DNA from: Mongoliimonas terrestris
Lineage (GTDB): Bacteria > Pseudomonadota > Alphaproteobacteria > Rhizobiales > Pleomorphomonadaceae
Length of the DNA: 64,000 nucleotides
Direction: 5' to 3'
Assembly: GCF_001927285.1 (NCBI RefSeq)
Contig: NZ_MSIG01000009.1
Location: 161,194 to 225,193 of the forward strand
The stretch's first letter is position 1. Each line of letters starts with the position of its first letter. Made by a program: the position numbers and the translations under genes. The notes under the pieces are model-generated. The model was given only the letters and a program-made list of their open reading frames with translations, was not told where the DNA came from and ran no database searches. Below are positions 27,052-36,876 of this stretch, one piece after another.

Positions 27052-27836
27052 GCGACAAAGACGACATCGAAGCGTCCCGCGCGCCATTGATCGATCATCT
27101 GATCGAGCTGCGGTCCCGGCTGATCAAGTCTTTGATCGCCATCTTCTTCTGCTTCATCGTCTGCTTCTATTTCGCCACCGGAATCTTCAACATTCTGGTT
27201 GTGCCATACGAGCAGGCGGCCGGCGTCGGCCAGGACGTCCAGCTGATCTACACGGCACCGCAGGAATATTTCTTCACCCAGCTGAAGATCGCACTGTTCG
27301 GCGCTTTGTTCATCGCCTTTCCGGTCATCGCCTCGCAGATCTACATGTTCGTGGCGCCGGGCCTCTACAAGAACGAACGCCAGGCTTTTCTGCCGTTCCT
27401 GGTGGCGACGCCGATTTTGTTCCTGCTTGGCGCGATGCTCGTCTACTTCCTGGTCATGCCGACGATCATGAATTTCTTCCTGTCCATGGAGCAGGAAGGC
27501 GGGGAGGGGCAGGCATCCATTTCGCTCCTGCCGCGCGTGTCCGAGTACCTCGGCCTGATCATGACGATGATCTTCGCCTTCGGCATCACCTTCCAGCTGC
27601 CGGTGATCCTCACCCTGCTCGGCCGGGCGGGGGTGCTGACGGAGGAGACCCTTCGGGAGAAGCGCCGCTATGCGATCGTCGGCGCCTTCGTGGCCGCCGC
27701 CATCCTGACGCCGCCGGATCCGCTCAGCCAGATCCTTCTTGCGGTGCCCACGATGCTTCTCTACGAAGTCAGCATCATCGCCCTCAGACTCATGAAGAAG
27801 CGCGACGAGGAGCGGCGGACCACGGCCGAGACCTGA
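27048..27836 (+). CDS. tatC: Sec-independent translocase TatC
   Basis: This 262-residue protein has six membrane segments and conserved [15 protein letters not shown] at the N-terminus, [17 protein letters not shown] and [16 protein letters not shown] near the C-terminus. TatC is the core receptor for RR signal peptides. The start is a TTG (27048) in a four-base overlap with tatB. A likely client in this window is the twin-arginine cyclase at 53995. Confidence 0.94.
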   Translation: MSDKDDIEASRAPLIDHLIELRSRLIKSLIAIFFCFIVCFYFATGIFNILVVPYEQAAGVGQDVQLIYTAPQEYFFTQLKIALFGALFIAFPVIASQIYMFVAPGLYKNERQAFLPFLVATPILFLLGAMLVYFLVMPTIMNFFLSMEQEGGEGQASISLLPRVSEYLGLIMTMIFAFGITFQLPVILTLLGRAGVLTEETLREKRRYAIVGAFVAAAILTPPDPLSQILLAVPTMLLYEVSIIALRLMKKRDEERRTTAET

Positions 27837-27895
27837 CCCGTTGACGGGCAGTCGCCGGGCCCGGTGCCCTCGCGTTCCGGGATCAAGGTCGCTCC

Positions 27896-29194
27896 ATGCT
27901 CGATATCAAGTGGATCCGTGAGGAGCCCGAGGCGCTTGTCCGCGCCCTCATGCGCCGGAACCAGCCGGAAGCGGTGGCGCGCGCCACCGTGGACGAGGTC
28001 ATCGCCGCCGACGACGCCCGCCGCCAGCACCTGAAGGCCCTCCAGGAGGCGCAGGAGCGCCGCAACGCCGCCTCCAAGGACATCGGCAAAGCCAAGGCCG
28101 CCAAGGACGAAGCCGCCGCCGCTGCCCTGATGGCCGAGGTCGGCGCGCTGAAGAGCTTCATCCAGGAAGGCGAGCAGAAGGAGCGCGACCTCGACCTCGC
28201 CCTCCAGGGCGCGCTCGCCGTCATCCCCAACGTGCCTGCGGACGACGTTCCGGACGGCAAGGACGAGCACGACAACGTCGAATACCGCCGCCACCGGGAG
28301 CCGAAGGGCTTCAACTACGCCCCGAAGGAGCATTTCGAGCTCGGCGAGGCCCTCGGCGGCATGGACTTCGAGCGGGCCGCCCGCCTCTCCGGCGCCCGCT
28401 TCACGGTGCTGAAGGGCCCGATCGCCCGCCTCGAGCGCGCCCTCGGTCAATACATGCTCGACGTCCACACCACCGAGCACGGCTACATGGAGGTGCAGCC
28501 GCCGCTGATGGTGCGCGACGACGCCATGTTCGGCACCGGCCAGCTGCCGAAGTTCGCCGAGGATCTCTTCCGCACCACCGACGGGCGCTGGCTGATCCCG
28601 ACGGCCGAGGTGCCGCTGACCAACCTCGTCTACGGCGAGATCCTGGAGGAGAAGGCGCTGCCGCTCCGCATGACCGCGCTAACGCCCTGTTTCCGCTCCG
28701 AAGCCGGGTCGGCCGGCCGGGACGTGCGCGGCATGCTGCGCCAGCATCAGTTCTACAAGGTGGAACTCGTCTCCATCACGGCGGCGGAGACCTCCCGCGA
28801 CGAGCACGAGCGCATGCTGACCTGCGCCGAGACGGTTCTGCAGCGCCTCGGCCTCGCCTACCGGGTCGTCACCCTCTGCACCGGTGACATGGGCTTCGGC
28901 AGCCAGAAGACCTACGACATCGAGGTCTGGCTGCCCGGCCAGAACCAGTATCGCGAAATCTCGTCCTGCTCGGTCTGCGGCGACTTCCAGGCGCGACGGA
29001 TGAACGCCCGCTACCGGCCGTCGGGCGATACCAAGGGCACCCGGTTCGTGCACACGCTGAACGGATCCGGCACGGCCGTCGGCCGCGCCCTCATTGCCGT
29101 CATGGAGACGTGGCAGAACGAGGACGGATCCATCACCGTGCCCGACGTGTTGAGGCCCTACATGGGCGGCCTCGACCGCATCGACCGGATCTGA
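27896..29194 (+). CDS. serS: Seryl-tRNA synthetase
   Basis: This 432-residue class II synthetase has an N-terminal coiled-coil tRNA-binding arm (about 30-105), motif 2 in [19 protein letters not shown] and motif 3 in [18 protein letters not shown]. It charges tRNA-Ser and provides Ser-tRNA(Sec) where present. The start follows GGGATCAAGGTCGCTCC. Length is normal. Confidence 0.95.
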   Translation: MLDIKWIREEPEALVRALMRRNQPEAVARATVDEVIAADDARRQHLKALQEAQERRNAASKDIGKAKAAKDEAAAAALMAEVGALKSFIQEGEQKERDLDLALQGALAVIPNVPADDVPDGKDEHDNVEYRRHREPKGFNYAPKEHFELGEALGGMDFERAARLSGARFTVLKGPIARLERALGQYMLDVHTTEHGYMEVQPPLMVRDDAMFGTGQLPKFAEDLFRTTDGRWLIPTAEVPLTNLVYGEILEEKALPLRMTALTPCFRSEAGSAGRDVRGMLRQHQFYKVELVSITAAETSRDEHERMLTCAETVLQRLGLAYRVVTLCTGDMGFGSQKTYDIEVWLPGQNQYREISSCSVCGDFQARRMNARYRPSGDTKGTRFVHTLNGSGTAVGRALIAVMETWQNEDGSITVPDVLRPYMGGLDRIDRI

Positions 29195-29273
29195 CCGGAT
29201 CCGCCGGAACGGGGCGCGACAAGGCGCCTCGATCCGAATTTCGCCTGAACCCTTCCGTTCATTCGAGGATCCG

Positions 29274-30059
29274 ATGCGCCTTCTGATCACCAACGACGAC
29301 GGCATTCTGGCCCCCGGGCTGCAGACGCTCGCCCGCATCGCCGCCGCCGTCGGCACGGAAGTGTGGATCGTGGCGCCGGAGACGGACCAGTCGGGCCTCG
29401 CCCACTCGCTGACGCTGCACGACCCCCTGCGGGTGCGCCAGATCGACACCCGCAGCTTCGCGGTGCGCGGCACCCCCACCGACTGCGTGATCATGGCCGT
29501 CCGCGAACTGATGCCGTCGCCGCCGGACGCGATCCTTTCCGGCGTCAACGCCGGCTCCAACATCGCCGACGACGTGACCTATTCGGGCACCGTGGCCGGC
29601 GCCATCGAGGGCACGCTCCTCGGCATTCCGTCGATCGCGCTCAGCCAGGGGTTCAGCTGGCGCGAAGGCGCGGTGATTCCCTATGAAACCGCCGAGGCCC
29701 ACGCGCCGGACATCGTGCGCCGAGTGCTGGCTGCCGGGATCCCGCGCGGCACGCTCGTGAACCTCAACTTCCCGGACTGCGCGCCGGACGACGTGGTCGG
29801 CACCGAGATCACCCGCCAGGGCACCGCCACCCACGGGCTGACCGCGGAGGCGAGAATCGACAGCCGGCGCAAGCCCTACTACTGGCTCGCCTACGCGCGC
29901 TCCACCACGCCGCCGGAGCCGGGCACCGATGTATACGCGCTGGCAGCCGGCCGCATCTCGGTGACGCCGCTCCGGCTGGACATGACCGACCACGACGGTC
30001 TCGCCCGGCTCGCCGACGTGCTCGGCCCGGTGCTCGCCGCCGACACCCAGGGGAGGTGA
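29274..30059 (+). CDS. surE: 5'/3'-nucleotidase SurE
   Basis: This 261-residue protein begins MRLLITNDDGILAPGLQTL, with the metal-binding Asp-Asp, and has SGVNAGSNIADDVTYSGTVA, the SurE signature. The family dephosphorylates nucleoside monophosphates. It is followed seven bases later by pcm, a very common bacterial pairing linked to stationary-phase survival. Confidence 0.93.
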   Translation: MRLLITNDDGILAPGLQTLARIAAAVGTEVWIVAPETDQSGLAHSLTLHDPLRVRQIDTRSFAVRGTPTDCVIMAVRELMPSPPDAILSGVNAGSNIADDVTYSGTVAGAIEGTLLGIPSIALSQGFSWREGAVIPYETAEAHAPDIVRRVLAAGIPRGTLVNLNFPDCAPDDVVGTEITRQGTATHGLTAEARIDSRRKPYYWLAYARSTTPPEPGTDVYALAAGRISVTPLRLDMTDHDGLARLADVLGPVLAADTQGR

Positions 30060-30066
30060 GACGCCG

Positions 30067-30720
30067 GTGATCGCCCTCAGCGCGCGCGACAAGGTGGCCC
30101 TCGTGGAAATGCTCGCGGGCCTCAAGCGGGACGGCGTGACCGATCGGCGGATCCTGTCCGCCATCGCGGGCGTGCCGCGCCGGGTGTTCGTCGCCGCGCC
30201 CTACCAGCCGAGCGCCTACATGGACAAGGCCCTGCCGATCGAATGCGGGCAAGTGATGAGCGCGCCCTCGGTGACGGCCATCCTGCTCGCCGCGCTCGAC
30301 TTGAAGCTCGACCACAAGGTGCTGGAGGTCGGCTGCGGCAGCGGTTATCAGGCCGCCGTCCTGGCCCGCATGGTGACGCGTGTGGTGACGGTCGACCGCT
30401 TCCGCAGTCTGGTGGAACTCGCCGAGGACCGGTTCGCCGCCCTGAAGATCGAGAACATCAACGCCCTGGTGGCGGACGGGCTGGAAGGCTTCACCCGCCA
30501 CGCGCCCTACGACCGCATTCTGGTCGATGGCGCGGTCGGCCGAATCCCCCCGCCGCTGCTCGACCAACTGGGCGAGAAGGGCATCCTCGTCGCTCCGGTC
30601 GGCACCGGCACCACCCAGACCCTGGTGCGGGTGGTGCGCGACGGGCGGCTGTTCCAGCGCGAGGAGATCGGCACCGTCCGCTTCGTTCCACTGATGGACG
30701 GCATCGCCGCGCGGCTTTGA
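30067..30720 (+). CDS. pcm: Protein-L-isoaspartate O-methyltransferase
   Basis: This 217-residue methyltransferase has the SAM loop VLEVGCGSGYQAAVLARM and the PCMT signatures AYMDKALPIECGQVMSAPSV and YDRILVDGAVGRIPPPLLDQ. It methylates isoaspartyl residues to start repair of aged proteins. GTG start at 30067, with GGGAGGTGAGACGCC upstream overlapping the surE stop. Confidence 0.92.
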   Translation: MIALSARDKVALVEMLAGLKRDGVTDRRILSAIAGVPRRVFVAAPYQPSAYMDKALPIECGQVMSAPSVTAILLAALDLKLDHKVLEVGCGSGYQAAVLARMVTRVVTVDRFRSLVELAEDRFAALKIENINALVADGLEGFTRHAPYDRILVDGAVGRIPPPLLDQLGEKGILVAPVGTGTTQTLVRVVRDGRLFQREEIGTVRFVPLMDGIAARL

Positions 30721-30778
30721 TTTCGCAACGGCGCACATGCTGCCAGACCGTTGCAGGAAGGTCACGTTCGGCTGTGGG

Positions 30779-30870
30779 AAACCGCGCAAAACCGCCGGTT
30801 TCCGTCCGTACGGGCCGCAGCCGGTGCGATGGTTTTAAAGGTTTATAAACGTTACTCGGCTTTAATCTCG
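30779..30870 (+). promoter_or_regulatory. AT-rich leader of the LysM/M23 lipoprotein gene
   Basis: An otherwise GC-rich region turns AT-rich here. A hairpin GAAACC/GGTTTC spans 30779-30803. The 10-base palindrome GTTTATAAAC sits at 30841-30850. TTAA-N7-TAAA (30835-30849) is one base off the CtrA box TTAA-N7-TTAA. A promoter is likely; the regulator is a guess. Confidence 0.35.
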
Positions 30871-30908
30871 TCATCCGGTGAAGCGTGGCGAGAACTCCGA
30901 GGATTTGC

Positions 30909-32384
30909 ATGACCACCCGACCTTCCAAAGGCTCTCTCCTGGCTCGGGTTGCCACCGTGGCCGTCATCGCGGGCGGATCGGCTGCCTGCAGTTCGGACGT
31001 GACCCGTTTCGGGACCCTGTTCGACGAGACCGGCAACCGCTCGCAGATCGTCGCGCAGGCGCCCCAGCCGGCCGCGGCGGCGCCGACCTATAACGACGAC
31101 ATGGTGACCGGATCGGTCCAGTCGGGCGGCGGCTACCGCGCCCCGGCGGTGACGTCCGGCACGCTGCCGCCGGCGCCCGGCGCCGTGGTGTCGAACGCGC
31201 CCTATCAGAATTCCCCGCTGGCCGGGTCCGACCCCTATGCCCAGCCGACGTCCGTGGCGCCGCTGCCGCCCGTGGGCGGCGCGCCGTCCGTCGCCACCTT
31301 GCCGCCGGTCGCGCCAGGGGCGGTTGCAACAGTGCCGCGCGCGGCGGGCTGGAGCCCGGACGGCGGCACCACCGTCACCCTGCGACAGGGCGAGACCATC
31401 GCCGATCTGTCCCGCCGCTACGGCGTGCCGGAGAAGTCGCTGCGGGCGGCCAACAATCTCACCGCCTCGAGCGCGGTGCAGCCCGGCCAGCAGATCGTGA
31501 TCCCGACTTTCTCGTCCGGCGGCGCCCCGGCGGCGGTGGCGACGACGCAGCCGACGACCGCGCCGGGCGCCGGCACCCTCGGCCAGATGCCCGGCTCGGG
31601 CGCCACCCAGACCGCCACGGCGGGGCAGGGCAGCCTCTACACGGTCCAGCCGGGCGACAGCCTCGGCAAGATCGCGAACCGCAACGGCATGAAGTCGACC
31701 GAATTGGCCCGCGCCAACGGCATCGACCCGGCCGCGCCCATCCGCATCGGGCAGAAGCTGACGATCCCGGTCCCTGGCCAGCCGAACACCCAGGTGGCGG
31801 CCGTCGCCACCAACACGCTCACCGACGCCTCGCTGCAGCCGGCCGCCGTGCCGCGCCTGCCGGCGGTCACGCCGGGGCAGCCGGCCGTGCCGGCGGCGAC
31901 CGTTCAGCAGCCGCCCGCGTCGGCACCGCCGGTCCAGCAGCAGGCGGCCGTTCAGCCGACCAAGCCGCGGGAGGTGGAGCAGAGCGGCGGCGTGGAGAGC
32001 GCCAAGGCCGGCAACTTCCGCTGGCCGGTGCGTGGCCGCGTGATCTCCGGCTTCGGCGCCAAGGCGAGCGGCGAGCGCAACGACGGCATCAACATCGAGG
32101 TGCCCGAAGGCACGCCGATCAAGGCGGCCGAGGGCGGCACCGTGATCTATGCCGGCAACGAGTTGAAGGGCTACGGCAACCTGGTGCTGGTGAAGCATCC
32201 GAACGGCTTCGTGTCGGCCTACGCCCACGCCAGCGAAATCCTCGTCCAGCGCGGCGACACTGTGATGCGCGGGCAGACGCTCGGCAAGGTGGGCGCCACC
32301 GGCAGCGTGAACCGGCCGCAGCTTCACTTCGAAATCCGCAACGGCAACCGCCCGGTCGATCCGCTGCCGCACCTGAACGGCTGA
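30909..32384 (+). CDS. LysM / degenerate M23 (LytM) lipoprotein, DipM/NlpD-like
   Basis: This 491-residue protein has a lipoprotein-type signal ending AGGSAACSS, a Pro/Ala-rich stretch, LysM 1 (TLRQGETIADLSRRYGVPEK), LysM 2 (YTVQPGDSLGKIANRNGMKS) and a C-terminal LytM domain (RWPVRGRVISGFGAKASGER onwards). The first zinc motif, normally H-x3-D, reads RNDGINIEVPEG, and the HxH motif reads PQLHFEIR. Zinc ligands are therefore missing and the domain is probably not a peptidase but an activator of septal amidases, as known for NlpD and DipM. The ATG at 30909 follows CGAGGATTTGC; an upstream GTG at 30885 would add eight residues. Confidence 0.82.
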   Translation: MTTRPSKGSLLARVATVAVIAGGSAACSSDVTRFGTLFDETGNRSQIVAQAPQPAAAAPTYNDDMVTGSVQSGGGYRAPAVTSGTLPPAPGAVVSNAPYQNSPLAGSDPYAQPTSVAPLPPVGGAPSVATLPPVAPGAVATVPRAAGWSPDGGTTVTLRQGETIADLSRRYGVPEKSLRAANNLTASSAVQPGQQIVIPTFSSGGAPAAVATTQPTTAPGAGTLGQMPGSGATQTATAGQGSLYTVQPGDSLGKIANRNGMKSTELARANGIDPAAPIRIGQKLTIPVPGQPNTQVAAVATNTLTDASLQPAAVPRLPAVTPGQPAVPAATVQQPPASAPPVQQQAAVQPTKPREVEQSGGVESAKAGNFRWPVRGRVISGFGAKASGERNDGINIEVPEGTPIKAAEGGTVIYAGNELKGYGNLVLVKHPNGFVSAYAHASEILVQRGDTVMRGQTLGKVGATGSVNRPQLHFEIRNGNRPVDPLPHLNG

Positions 32385-32409
32385 TCGCCAAAACTGTCAA
32401 TGACTTGGA

Positions 32410-32447
32410 CGAAGGGACTGCGACGGTGTCGCAGCCCCTTCGCGTTT
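32410..32447 (+). terminator. Terminator after the LysM lipoprotein gene
   Basis: Long hairpin: CGAAGGG-a-CTGCGAC pairs with GTCGCAG-c-CCCTTCG around a GGT loop, 14 bp with one A-C mismatch (32410-32442), then CGTTT. It separates this gene from the convergent DUF815 gene. Confidence 0.8.
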
Positions 32448-32463
32448 CGCGTGAAGAGGACGG

Positions 32464-33354
32464 TCAGCCCAGACGGACGCCGAGCCGGCCGGCGAGATCC
32501 TGCACGTACTGCCAGGCGACGCGGCCAGACCGGGCGCCGCGGGTGGTAGACCACTCCAGCGATTCGGCGCGCAGCGTCTCGGCCGGCACCGTCAGGCCGA
32601 ACCGGTCGGCGTAGGCGAACACCATGTCCAGATAGTCGTCCTGCGAGCACTTGTGGAAGCCGACCCAGAGGCCGAAGCGGTCGGAGAGGGACACCTTCTC
32701 CTCCACCGCTTCGCTCGGGTTGATGGCGGTGGAGCGCTCGTTCTCCATCATGTCGCGCGGCAAGAGATGGCGCCGGTTCGAGGTGGCGTAGAAGAGCACG
32801 TTCTCCGGCCGGCCCTCGATTCCCCCTTCCAGCACTGCCTTCAGCGACTTGTAGGAGGTGTCGTCGTGGTCGAAGGAGAGATCGTCGCAGAAGACGATGA
32901 AGCGGTGCGGGTCCGGGCGCAGGAGCGTCATCAGGTCCGGCAGGGTCTCGATGTCCTCCCTGTGGATCTCGACCAGCTTCAACGTCCGTTCGCCGGCGGC
33001 CCGGCGGGTCTCGTTCACCGTGGCGTGGGCGGCCTTCACCAGCGACGACTTGCCCATGCCGCGGGCGCCCCAGAGGAGGGCGTTGTTGGCCGGCAGGCCG
33101 GCGGCGAAGCGTTCTGTGTTGTCGGTGATGATGTCGCGGCTCCGGTCGATTCCCTTCAGGAGGTCCATCGCCACCCGGTTCACCTGGGGAACCGGCTGCA
33201 GCGCCCGTGCGGAGGCCTGCCAGACGAAGGCGTCGGCGGCGGAAAAATCGGGCGCGACGGGCAGCGGCGGAACGCTCCGCTCCAGGAGGGAGACCAGGCG
33301 GGCGAGGTGATGGTTGAGAGCGGCGACGGCGTCGTCCGGCAGGTCTTTCGGCAC
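32464..33354 (-). CDS. DUF815 family ATP-binding protein
   Basis: This 296-residue AAA-like protein has Walker A LLWGARGMGKSSLVKA near 94-109 and Walker B-like RFIVFCDDLSFD near 151-162, followed by LPRDMMENERSTAINPSEAV. Proteins of the DUF815 family are widespread and of unknown function. It sits between the LysM lipoprotein and yajC, a position common in related genomes. It is divergent from yajC with a 281-bp gap in which I see no gene. Confidence 0.8.
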   Translation of the reverse strand: MPKDLPDDAVAALNHHLARLVSLLERSVPPLPVAPDFSAADAFVWQASARALQPVPQVNRVAMDLLKGIDRSRDIITDNTERFAAGLPANNALLWGARGMGKSSLVKAAHATVNETRRAAGERTLKLVEIHREDIETLPDLMTLLRPDPHRFIVFCDDLSFDHDDTSYKSLKAVLEGGIEGRPENVLFYATSNRRHLLPRDMMENERSTAINPSEAVEEKVSLSDRFGLWVGFHKCSQDDYLDMVFAYADRFGLTVPAETLRAESLEWSTTRGARSGRVAWQYVQDLAGRLGVRLG

Positions 33355-33635
33355 GCTGACCTCGAGGCTGGAGAAGAGGGCGGATCGGTCCGACTTAAAA
33401 CCCAGCTTGGAGCCGACTGCAAACCCGTCCGGGAAGGCCGGATCGAAAGGCGGCTGAGCGGCGCCGCAAGGGTCCGCTCATGGCCGTTTACGCCCCGTTT
33501 GCTTTCCGGCGGGGTCTCGGTATAGTCCGCGCGCTTTCGAAGGGGTATCCGGGTCGCCACGGCGGGCCGGTGTCCCCGGTCGCCTCGCTGATGTCGGGGC
33601 GCATGATCCCGACCGTCGTCAAGGAGCCAGAACGG

Positions 33636-33977
33636 ATGTTCGTGACCCCCGCGTTTGCGCAGGCCGCTGGAGAGCCGGCGGGCGCCACCGCCTTCCTGAT
33701 CCAGTTCATGCCGTTCATCCTGATCTTCGTGATCATGTATTTCCTGCTCATTCGGCCGCAGCAGAAGCGAGCCGCCGAGCACCGGGACATGATCAAGAAC
33801 CTGCGCCGCGGCGACGTGGTGGTGATGGCCGGCGGCCTGATCGGCAAGATCTCCAAGGTGGTGGACGAGACCGAGATGGTGCTCGACATCGGCGAGGGTC
33901 CGGGCGGCATCAAGGTGCGGGTGGCGCGCGGCTCCGTGGCCGAACTCCGCTCCAAGGGCGAGCCGGTCAAGGACTGA
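33636..33977 (+). CDS. yajC: Preprotein translocase subunit YajC
   Basis: This 113-residue protein has one membrane helix (QFMPFILIFVIMYFLLIRPQ) followed by QKRAAEHRDMIKNLRRGDVV, the YajC signature. It is an accessory subunit of the SecDF complex. The ATG at 33636 follows AAGGAGCCAGAACGG; a longer reading frame upstream has no homology. secD follows 221 bases downstream. Confidence 0.92.
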   Translation: MFVTPAFAQAAGEPAGATAFLIQFMPFILIFVIMYFLLIRPQQKRAAEHRDMIKNLRRGDVVVMAGGLIGKISKVVDETEMVLDIGEGPGGIKVRVARGSVAELRSKGEPVKD

Positions 33978-34198
33978 CGGGCGGGGCGGGTCCGGCCTCC
34001 ATAATGGGGAGGGGCCCGGTCCGGCCGTAGGATCCGGCCGGCGCCGCGGGTGCCGCCGGATGTCCGGCGGTGGCGACGGCGAGCGCCCCGCTTTCGGGGG
34101 GCGCTTCAATCGTCCCGGGGCCGGGGCGATCGACAGCGCCCGGCGAAGGCTGTCTCGAACTGATGGAGCCCCGCGAGCCAACGGGGCACGAGGTTTAC

Positions 34199-35812
34199 AT
34201 GCTCTACTTCTCCCGCTGGAAGATCACGGCGATCCTGGGCACCGTCCTGCTCGGCCTGATCGTGCTGTTGCCGAACTTCCTGTCGACCACCCAGTTGCGC
34301 GAGACCTGGCCGTCCTGGCTGCCCGGCCGGCAGATCGTGCTCGGCCTCGACCTTCAGGGTGGCGTCTACCTGCTTTACGAGGTGGACACCGCCGACTACC
34401 GGGCCAAGCGCATGAGGAGCCTGGAGGGCGACATCCGCAACGCCATGCGCCAGGAGCCGCGCATCGGCTACACGGGCCTTGGCATCCAGGGCGACGCGGT
34501 GCAGCTGCGCATCCGCGACACGGCCCGGCTGGAGGACGCCCGCACCCGGTTGCAGGAACTGGTGAACCCCTTGAGCACAGCGGTGCTGGGCGGACCGAGC
34601 GTGACGGAGTTCGCCGTGGAGGACGCCGGCGAGGGCCTCTTCCGCATGGAATTCACCGACGCAGGGCTCGAGCAGCGGCTCGCCACCGTGGTGAACCAGT
34701 CGATCGAGGTGATCCGGCGGCGCGTGGACGAGCTCGGGACGACCGAGCCCTCCATCCAGCGTCAGGGCGCCGAGCGCATTCTGGTGGAGGCCCCCGGCGA
34801 ACGGGACCCGGCCCGCCTGAAGGACATCATCGGCCGCACGGCGCAGCTCTCCTTCCATCTGGTCGACGTGAACACCAACCCGGCCGACGCGCTCGCCGGC
34901 AGCGCGCCTCCGGGCACCATCGTGCTGCAATCGCTGGACGAACCGGCCATCCCCTATGTGGTGGAGGAGGCGCCGCTGCTTTCCGGCGAGGATCTGGTCG
35001 ACGCCCAGACCAGTTTCGACCAGCGCACCAACGAGCCGATCGTCTCCTTCCGCCTGTCCACCGGCGGATCGCGGAAGTTCGCGCAGATCACCAACGAGAA
35101 CGTCAACCGCCCGTTCGCCATCGTGCTCGACAACGAGGTGATCTCGGCGCCGGTCATCCGCGAGCCAATCACCGGTGGCTCCGGCCAGATCTCCGGCAAC
35201 TTCACAGTGGAGAGCGCCAACGACCTCGCGGTGCTGCTGCGTGCCGGCGCGTTGCCGGCCCGGCTTTCCGTCATCGAGGAGCGCACCGTCGGCCCGGGCC
35301 TTGGCGCCGACTCCATCGCGGCCGGTCAGATCGCCTCGGTCATAGGCGCGGTGGCCGTCGCGCTCTTCATGCTCGTCTGCTACGGCCTGTTCGGGGTGTT
35401 CGCCAACATCGCGCTCGTCGTCAACGTGATCCTGATCTTCGCGGTGCTGACGCTGCTGCAGGCCACGCTGACCCTGCCCGGCATCGCCGGCATCGTGCTC
35501 ACCATGGGCATGGCGGTGGACAGCAACGTGCTGATCTTCGAACGGATCCGCGAAGAGCAACGGCTCGGCCGGTCGGCCGTCACGGCCATCGACACAGGCT
35601 TCCAACGGGCCATCGGCACCATCATGGACGCGAACGTGACGACCTTGATCGCCGCGGCGGTGCTGTTCCAGCTCGGCTCCGGCCCGGTCCGCGGCTTTGC
35701 GGTGACGCTGACGGTCGGCATCCTTACCACCATCTTCACCGCCATCACCTTCAGCCGCCTGCTGATCGCCCTCTGGGTCCGCCGCCGTCGCCCGACGACG
35801 GTGCCGATCTGA
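34199..35812 (+). CDS. secD: Protein translocase subunit SecD
   Basis: This 537-residue protein has six predicted membrane segments and the conserved LGLDLQGGVYLLYEVD near the N-terminus, PFAIVLDNEVISAPVIREPI and GMAVDSNVLIFERIREE in the last membrane bundle. It uses the proton gradient to help pull secreted proteins through SecYEG. The ATG at 34199 (MLYFSRWKITAIL) was chosen because family members start this way and ACGAGGTTTAC precedes it. The ATG at 34163 is an alternative. Confidence 0.92.
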   Translation: MLYFSRWKITAILGTVLLGLIVLLPNFLSTTQLRETWPSWLPGRQIVLGLDLQGGVYLLYEVDTADYRAKRMRSLEGDIRNAMRQEPRIGYTGLGIQGDAVQLRIRDTARLEDARTRLQELVNPLSTAVLGGPSVTEFAVEDAGEGLFRMEFTDAGLEQRLATVVNQSIEVIRRRVDELGTTEPSIQRQGAERILVEAPGERDPARLKDIIGRTAQLSFHLVDVNTNPADALAGSAPPGTIVLQSLDEPAIPYVVEEAPLLSGEDLVDAQTSFDQRTNEPIVSFRLSTGGSRKFAQITNENVNRPFAIVLDNEVISAPVIREPITGGSGQISGNFTVESANDLAVLLRAGALPARLSVIEERTVGPGLGADSIAAGQIASVIGAVAVALFMLVCYGLFGVFANIALVVNVILIFAVLTLLQATLTLPGIAGIVLTMGMAVDSNVLIFERIREEQRLGRSAVTAIDTGFQRAIGTIMDANVTTLIAAAVLFQLGSGPVRGFAVTLTVGILTTIFTAITFSRLLIALWVRRRRPTTVPI

Positions 35813-35840
35813 GCCAGCCGGTCCGGCAAGGAACACACTG

Positions 35841-36785
35841 ATGCGTCTTCTCCGCCTCTTCCCCGACGACACGCGCTACCCGTTCATGCGGTGGCGTCGG
35901 CTCAGTTTTCCGATCTCCGGCCTCCTGTCGGTTCTGTGCTTCCTGGCCTTCTTCCTGATGGGCATGAACACCGGCATCGACTTCCAGGGCGGCACCCTGA
36001 TCGAGATCCAGACCCGCGATGGTCCGGCCGATCTCAGCGCCGTGCGCGAGCGGCTGAACGCGCTGAACCTTGGCGAAGTGCAGGTGCAGGAGTTCGGTTC
36101 GCCGGAGAACGTGCTGATCCGCATCGTCCGCCAGGAGGGCGGGGACGAGGGCCAGCAGGCCGCGGTGGCGCAGGTGCAGGAGGCGTTCGGCGACGAGGTG
36201 GACTATCGCCGTATCGAGGTGGTAGGGCCACGTGTTTCCGGCGAGTTGGCGCAGAACGGCACCTTCGGCGTGCTGCTCGCCCTCCTCGGCATCATGATCT
36301 ACGTGTGGTTCCGCTTCGAGTGGCAGTATGCGGTCGGGGCCATCATCGCCACTCTCCACGACGTGGTGCTGACCATCGGTCTCTTCGCGGCGCTGCAACT
36401 GGAGTTCAATCTCTCCTCCATCGCGGCCATCCTCACCATCCTCGGCTATTCGCTGAACGACACGGTGGTGGTCTACGACCGCATCCGCGAGCTTCGCCGC
36501 AAGTACAAGCGGATGCATCTGATCACCCTGCTGGACCTTGCGATCAACCAGACGCTGGCGCGGACCACGATGACGGCCGCCTCCACCTTGATCGCGCTCC
36601 TGTCGCTCTACATCTTCGGCGGAGAGGTGATCCGGTCGTTCACCTTCGCCATGCTGTTCGGCGTTCTGGTCGGCACCTATTCGTCGATCTTCATCGCTGC
36701 GCCGGTGCTGATCTTCCTCGATCCGGATCTCGCCCCGCGCGGCACCGATGAGGACGAAAGCACGGCGGAGGCGAAGCCGGCCTGA
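35841..36785 (+). CDS. secF: Protein translocase subunit SecF
   Basis: This 314-residue, six-helix partner of SecD has GIDFQGGTLIEIQTRDG after helix 1 and ILTILGYSLNDTVVVYDRIR in the membrane domain, both diagnostic. ATG at 35841, 28 bases after secD, preceded by CAAGGAACACACTG. Length is normal. Confidence 0.94.
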   Translation: MRLLRLFPDDTRYPFMRWRRLSFPISGLLSVLCFLAFFLMGMNTGIDFQGGTLIEIQTRDGPADLSAVRERLNALNLGEVQVQEFGSPENVLIRIVRQEGGDEGQQAAVAQVQEAFGDEVDYRRIEVVGPRVSGELAQNGTFGVLLALLGIMIYVWFRFEWQYAVGAIIATLHDVVLTIGLFAALQLEFNLSSIAAILTILGYSLNDTVVVYDRIRELRRKYKRMHLITLLDLAINQTLARTTMTAASTLIALLSLYIFGGEVIRSFTFAMLFGVLVGTYSSIFIAAPVLIFLDPDLAPRGTDEDESTAEAKPA

Positions 36786-36876
36786 TCAGGCAAGGTCGGG
36801 CGTCGCCGTGGGCGGCGCCTCGGCCGTCCATCCGGGTTCGCCGCGGGCGGACACGGGCAACCGGGCAGAGGACGCG

